Of a DNA stretch of 7,792 nt, positions 5,077 through 7,792 are shown in pieces. Source of the stretch: Candidatus Altarchaeales archaeon A3. Lineage in GTDB: Archaea > Altiarchaeota > Altiarchaeia > Altiarchaeales > Altiarchaeaceae. Numbering within the stretch: position 1 is the stretch's first letter; every line of letters starts with the position of its first letter. Where the stretch lies: assembly GCA_002083985.1 (NCBI GenBank), contig MTER01000087.1, positions 1-7,792 on the forward strand. Reading direction: 5' to 3'. Made by a program: the position numbers and the translations under genes. Under the pieces are notes generated by a model, which searched no databases, was not told where the DNA came from, and was given only the letters and a program-made list of their open reading frames with translations.

Positions 5077-5242
5077 TAATTTTTGTAACTATTCAGCAAC
5101 CTAAAAAATTACATGTAAATTTTTGACTTTTTGGTATTTTTTTAAATTTTCACAGGTAATTAAAAAATACAATGGATTTTTAAAGATTAAAAATCTGCAG
5201 TTTTTAGTAATTTTTGTACTCTCTGAATAGTTACTAATTTTT
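5077..5242. mobile_element. MITE-like element (5085-5234) inserted in the hcp stop codon
   Basis: A 150-bp element whose ends GTAACTATTCAG (5085-5096) and CTGAATAGTTAC (5223-5234) are perfectly complementary. A second matching block, AAAAATTAC / GTAATTTTT (5104-5112, 5207-5215), lies further in. TAATTTTT flanks it exactly at 5077-5084 and 5235-5242, a perfect 8-bp target-site duplication. An internal hairpin has 9-bp arms, GATTTTTAA-AGA-TTAAAAATC (5175-5195). The last base of the hcp stop codon (5234) belongs to the element. Non-coding. Confidence 0.85.
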
Positions 5243-6556
5243 TAATATATTTTTTATATCTTCTTGTGGCTTATTTATGATTTTTATATCATATTTATCT
5301 TTCAGTACTTTTAAAATATCATTATTTACCCATGCAGGAACAATAGGTCCTAAATATATGCCTTTAACACCTAAAGCAAGCAAACTCCATAATATTGCTA
5401 CCGCTTTCTGCTCAGTCCAACTGATTACTAAAGTAAGCGGAAGCTTATTTATATTTATCTTAAACATGTCTGCAAGAGCTTCTGCGATTTCTATAGCAAC
5501 AATTGCATCATTGCATTGCCCTAAATCAATCAATCTCGGAACACCTTCAATATCTCCAAGATTTAAGTCATTAAACCGGTATTTTCCACATCCAAGAGTC
5601 AAAACAATTGTATCTTTTGGTAGTTGTTCAACAAATTCCCTATAATATTCCATCTTTTTTAAAGGTGAATCGCAACCGCCAACCAAAAAGAAATGCCTGA
5701 TTTTTCCTTTTTCTATTAAATTTTTAATTTTATCACCCAATGATAAAACCACAGATTTTGAAAACCCGGTAGTTAATGTAATTTTATCTTTTTCTTCATC
5801 AAGTTCAGGTAATGATTTTGCTTTTTCAATCAATGGTGCATAATTATATCCATTTATATGCTCTACACATGGAAGTCGTGCAATTCCTTTTGTAAACATT
5901 CTTTCTCTATATTCCTCATTAGGAATAAGAACACAATTCGAGGTTCCAAGAATTGCTGCTTGATATTTTAAAAAAATTTGTCTTTGATCAAACCACGATT
6001 TTCCAAGATTTCCTACTAAAGATTTATACTTCTTAAGCCCAGGATATCCATGTGCAGGCAACATTTCTGAATGAGTATAAACATTTATACCGGTTCCCTC
6101 TGTTTGTTTAAGTAATTCTTCAAGTGCCTTAAGGGAATGTCCTGTTATTATAATTCCGTGTCCTTTGACTGTTCCTGTTCTTACTTTCGTAGGTTCCGGT
6201 TCTCCATATGTTTCAATGTGTGCTTTTTTTAAAAGTTTCATTGCTTTTATATTTATCTTTCCTGCTTCAACCGCCAGATTAACAAAATCATTTGCATCAA
6301 AATTTACATTTGTAAGCGTTGAATAAAGAGCATCAGATAAAAATCTATCTGCTTCGGAATCATTATATCCAAGTTCTTTTGCGTGATAAAGATGCGCACT
6401 AATTCCTTTAATTGTAAAAATCAAATTATCCTGCAAACGAGCAACTGTTGGCTCTTTTCCACATATTCCATTTACGGTGCATCCTATTCCTTTTGCTGTC
6501 TGAGAGCATTGGTAGCAAAACATATCAAATTCCTCTTTTTTTGGTGTTGTTTCCAT
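5234..6556 (-). CDS. hcp: Hybrid cluster protein (hydroxylamine reductase), class III-like
   Basis: 440 residues. The N-terminal C14-x2-C17-x8-C26-x5-C32 motif binds a cubane [4Fe-4S] cluster. All hybrid-cluster ligands are identifiable: His140 (ITGHSLK), Glu164 (THSEMLPAH), Cys208 (GTSNCVL), Cys295 (VGGCDSP), Cys323 (LGCGKYRF), Cys348 (LGQCNDA), and Glu382 and Lys384 (WTEQK). Their spacing closely follows the Desulfovibrio enzyme. The distance from Cys32 to His140 is about 115 residues shorter than there, the shortened helical region that defines class III. The family reduces hydroxylamine in vitro and is linked to nitric oxide and peroxide stress in vivo; the physiological substrate is debated. 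The start at 6556 gives a 13-residue lead before Cys14; Met12 is a possible alternative. The stop codon TAG is partly supplied by a mobile element. An HxlR regulator is divergently transcribed. Confidence 0.96.
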   Translation of the reverse strand: METTPKKEEFDMFCYQCSQTAKGIGCTVNGICGKEPTVARLQDNLIFTIKGISAHLYHAKELGYNDSEADRFLSDALYSTLTNVNFDANDFVNLAVEAGKINIKAMKLLKKAHIETYGEPEPTKVRTGTVKGHGIIITGHSLKALEELLKQTEGTGINVYTHSEMLPAHGYPGLKKYKSLVGNLGKSWFDQRQIFLKYQAAILGTSNCVLIPNEEYRERMFTKGIARLPCVEHINGYNYAPLIEKAKSLPELDEEKDKITLTTGFSKSVVLSLGDKIKNLIEKGKIRHFFLVGGCDSPLKKMEYYREFVEQLPKDTIVLTLGCGKYRFNDLNLGDIEGVPRLIDLGQCNDAIVAIEIAEALADMFKININKLPLTLVISWTEQKAVAILWSLLALGVKGIYLGPIVPAWVNNDILKVLKDKYDIKIINKPQEDIKNILKN

Positions 6557-6696
6557 ATTCTTTTTTTAAATTTTAACTATTTTTTTAATAATTAGTATAT
6601 AATTAATATTAAGTATTTAAATATTTAAAATAAAAAGAAATTTTTAAGACCTATTAAAAAAGTTAAGTTAAAAAATATCAAAAAATAATAGCAAAA
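6557..6696. promoter_or_regulatory. Divergent promoter region hcp / HxlR regulator
   Basis: A 140-bp, nearly pure A/T spacer between two divergent starts. On the minus strand TTTAAATACT (6612-6621) is a plausible TATA box for hcp, placing the start of transcription near 6590. On the plus strand ATTTTTAAG (6640-6648) would serve the regulator, with a start near 6670. Two adjoining palindromes, TTAATATTAA (6603-6612) and TATTTAAATA (6614-6623, near-symmetric out to 6611-6626), overlap the hcp box and are the best operator candidates for the HxlR protein. Their simple A/T make-up means chance cannot be excluded. Confidence 0.45.
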
Positions 6697-7068
6697 ATGT
6701 CAAATCCGCACAACACAAAAAACTGCCCGATAATGGGAACAGATAAATGTATTTTTGAAGAAACCGGAAAATGCCCTATTACTGAAATTTCAAATATGCT
6801 TGCCAAAAGATGGACGATGCAAATAATGAGGGAATTACTTGCCGGAAACAGAAGATTTAACGAACTTCAAAAGTCATTAAAAAGCATAAGTCCGAGAGTG
6901 CTTTCTGAGAGATTGGATGAAATGGAAAAATATGGAATAATTAAAAGAGAAATTTATGCGGAAGTTCCGGTTAAAGTTGAGTATTCAGTAACAGAAAAAG
7001 GGAAGGACTTAAAAGAATCCTTAACATACCTTGCTAAATGGTGGATAAAATGGGAATTAAAAAAATAG
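6697..7068 (+). CDS. HxlR-family winged-helix regulator with three N-terminal Cys
   Basis: 123 residues, typical length. The core MLAKRWTMQIMRELLAGNRRFNELQ (by position 34-58), then ISPRVLSERLDEMEKYGII (64-82) as recognition helix and a KREIY...VEYSVTEKG wing (83-102), is the HxlR winged helix. These proteins act as DNA-binding dimers. Most carry one conserved Cys just before the first helix (Cys26 here, KCPITEI). This one also has Cys10 and Cys18, evenly spaced as C-x7-C-x7-C. Redox, quinone or aldehyde sensing through the conserved Cys is known for HxlR relatives such as YodB and HypR; a metal or iron-sulfur site is speculative. It is the only intact plus-strand gene in the window, and its divergent position makes hcp the probable target. 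No Shine-Dalgarno motif is seen before the ATG. Confidence 0.9.
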   Translation: MSNPHNTKNCPIMGTDKCIFEETGKCPITEISNMLAKRWTMQIMRELLAGNRRFNELQKSLKSISPRVLSERLDEMEKYGIIKREIYAEVPVKVEYSVTEKGKDLKESLTYLAKWWIKWELKK

Positions 7069-7074
7069 CTGATT

Positions 7075-7385
7075 ATAACTGATTGCTGTGCTGATTTCTA
7101 CAACCGTTTAAAGACGAAGCAATCAATTGACTTTGTAACCAATCTCATGCATCTAAACTTGTTTAATCTCTCAAAAGGGCATTCTATGTTTGTTATTATG
7201 TTTTTTATTGCTTTTGGTAGCCATCTTGCACAAGTGTGTTTTTTTAGAACAATTAACTTATTCCGAGTATATTTTTATATCATATCAAAAATTTGTAAAT
7301 TTTTGAGTATTCTAAAAATACTGCAAGTATTTTTATAATAATCATAATTTTATGAATATTTTATGTTAGCACAGCAATCCGTTAC
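7075..7385. mobile_element. Remnant element: long-spaced inverted repeats after the HxlR gene
   Basis: GATTGCTGTGCT (7081-7092) is mirrored by AGCACAGCAATC (7368-7379); the match extends outward through TAAC/GTTA, so the ends read (A/G)TAAC-n-GATTGCTGTGCT. A second, overlapping inverted pair joins AATTGACTTTGTAAC (7125-7139) to the complement of 7382-7396, AATTGCTCTTTGTAAC, with one gap. Inside are two more perfect hairpins: CAAAAATTT-GT-AAATTTTTG (7286-7305) and TAAAAATACT-GCA-AGTATTTTTA (7313-7335). No target-site duplication is clear. A minus-strand frame inside (7098-7274) may be a coding remnant. The two overlapping repeat pairs suggest a rearranged or composite element. Its left end is 6 bp after the HxlR stop. 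Confidence 0.5.
7098..7274 (-). pseudogene. Possible coding remnant, 58 codons, no start codon
   Basis: A minus-strand open frame of 58 codons ending in TAG at 7100-7098 and preceded by TAA at 7277-7275, with no ATG until codon 43. It reads KKHTCARWLPKAIKNIITN and then IECPFERLNKFRCMRLVTKS. The T-N-x-x-E...F...L-K/N-x-F-R arrangement is faintly like the region of the last catalytic Glu in DDE transposases, but the likeness is too weak to name a family. Its position between the inverted repeats at 7075-7385 would fit the remains of an insertion sequence. It may also be a chance frame. Confidence 0.25.
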
Positions 7386-7643
7386 AAAGAGCAATTATTC
7401 AAAAATTTGATACCTTTAAAATTGTAGTTATGCTTGAGTTTCAAAGTTATGGTGTTTTGACCTTGACAAATTGATAAAATTTGGCGGCAATAAAAAACAT
7501 ATTTTAACATACTGTCCGACATTCAAATTTTTAAACGGCCAATATAAGGATTTATAACAATATACTTGCTCAATTTTTACAGTTAATTTTGCAAAAATTT
7601 GGATGCATTAGCATACCTTTATGATAGCAAACCTAGATTTTTG
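7386..7643. other. Gene-less stretch, nothing recognised
   Basis: About 260 bp with no supported gene on either strand; every frame is broken by several stops. The only structure is a 7-bp-arm hairpin, TAGCAAA / TTTGCTA (7625-7631, 7640-7646), which overlaps the stop codon of the partial gene at the right edge and could form at the end of its transcript. Confidence 0.5.
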
Positions 7644-7792
7644 CTAATTGTAGGATGCCATATTTAATGTATTCTCCTTAATAACTCCTTCAATCAAATT
7701 TACCGTCTTTTTAGCGACATCCTCTAAATTTTGATTCTTAAATTTTACCGTCAATTTTGATTCGGCCATTTGTGTCCATTCAACGCCATACA
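7644..7792 (-). CDS. Partial unidentified protein, C-terminal 48 residues
   Basis: An open minus-strand frame enters from the right edge and ends in TAG at 7646-7644. It gives 48 full codons that read YGVEWTQMAESKLTVKFKNQ and then NLEDVAKKTVNLIEGVIKEN. Met at 7769-7767 could be the true start, which would make a complete 41-residue peptide, but the frame is open upstream so a longer protein is more likely. The pattern beta-strand (KLTVKFKNQ) then amphipathic helix (LEDVAKKTVNLIEGVIKE) looks like real coding sequence. No family is recognised. Confidence 0.55.
   Translation of the reverse strand, partial: YGVEWTQMAESKLTVKFKNQNLEDVAKKTVNLIEGVIKENTLNMASYN

Noticed and set aside
5277..5645. Plus-strand 122-codon open frame
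   Set aside because: Lies entirely within the antisense of hcp, over conserved cluster-ligand motifs; a shadow frame. The same applies to plus-strand frames at 1501-1785 and 6383-6595.
7147..7338. Plus-strand 63-codon hydrophobic frame
   Set aside because: Sits inside the inverted-repeat region, contains two hairpins and reads as low-complexity A/T translation; no start signal.
1..7792. CRISPR array, tRNA or rRNA genes
   Set aside because: No regularly spaced repeats with unique spacers and no tRNA- or rRNA-like sequence were seen on either strand.

Overview
The window is AT-rich (intergenic DNA is almost all A/T runs). It reads as part of an anaerobe's chromosome, most likely an archaeon. 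The reasons are archaeal-style TATA boxes such as TTTAAAAATATA a short distance before start codons, few recognisable Shine-Dalgarno motifs, a class III-like hybrid cluster protein, and a rubrerythrin, desulfoferrodoxin and ferredoxin gene set. The lineage cannot be fixed from this sequence alone.

Layout, right to left, since nearly everything is on the minus strand. A divergent promoter region at 6557-6696 separates a plus-strand HxlR-type regulator (6697-7068) from hcp (5234-6556). After hcp come a stand-alone NrdD C-terminal-like protein (4560-4832), a two-cluster ferredoxin (4316-4543), a ferredoxin-domain redox protein (3499-4344), a Cys-rich zinc-ribbon protein (3213-3452), a two-helix membrane protein (1914-2657), rubrerythrin (1248-1832), a DUF4405-like membrane haem protein candidate (602-1201) and a broken desulfoferrodoxin (203-568). 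Two partial genes run off the ends (1-81 and 7644-7792).

The most striking feature is a set of short non-coding inverted-repeat elements (MITE-like) in almost every long gap: 2672-2809, 2880-3209 with 2893-3025 nested in it, 4850-4972, 4998-5068, 5085-5234 and an uncertain one at 7075-7385. Two have perfect 8-bp target-site duplications and others have near-perfect ones. One landed inside the hcp stop codon and changed TAA to TAG without altering the protein. Subtracting the three elements between hcp and the NrdD-like gene leaves about 33 bp. Subtracting those between 2657 and 3213 leaves about 70-80 bp. The whole minus-strand set from hcp to desulfoferrodoxin therefore looks like one ancestral, tightly spaced redox-stress locus that mobile elements have broken up.

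Functional picture (inference): Hcp handles nitrosative or peroxide stress, rubrerythrin removes peroxide, and desulfoferrodoxin formerly reduced superoxide. The ferredoxins would supply electrons, and the Cys-containing HxlR protein would control the divergent hcp promoter.
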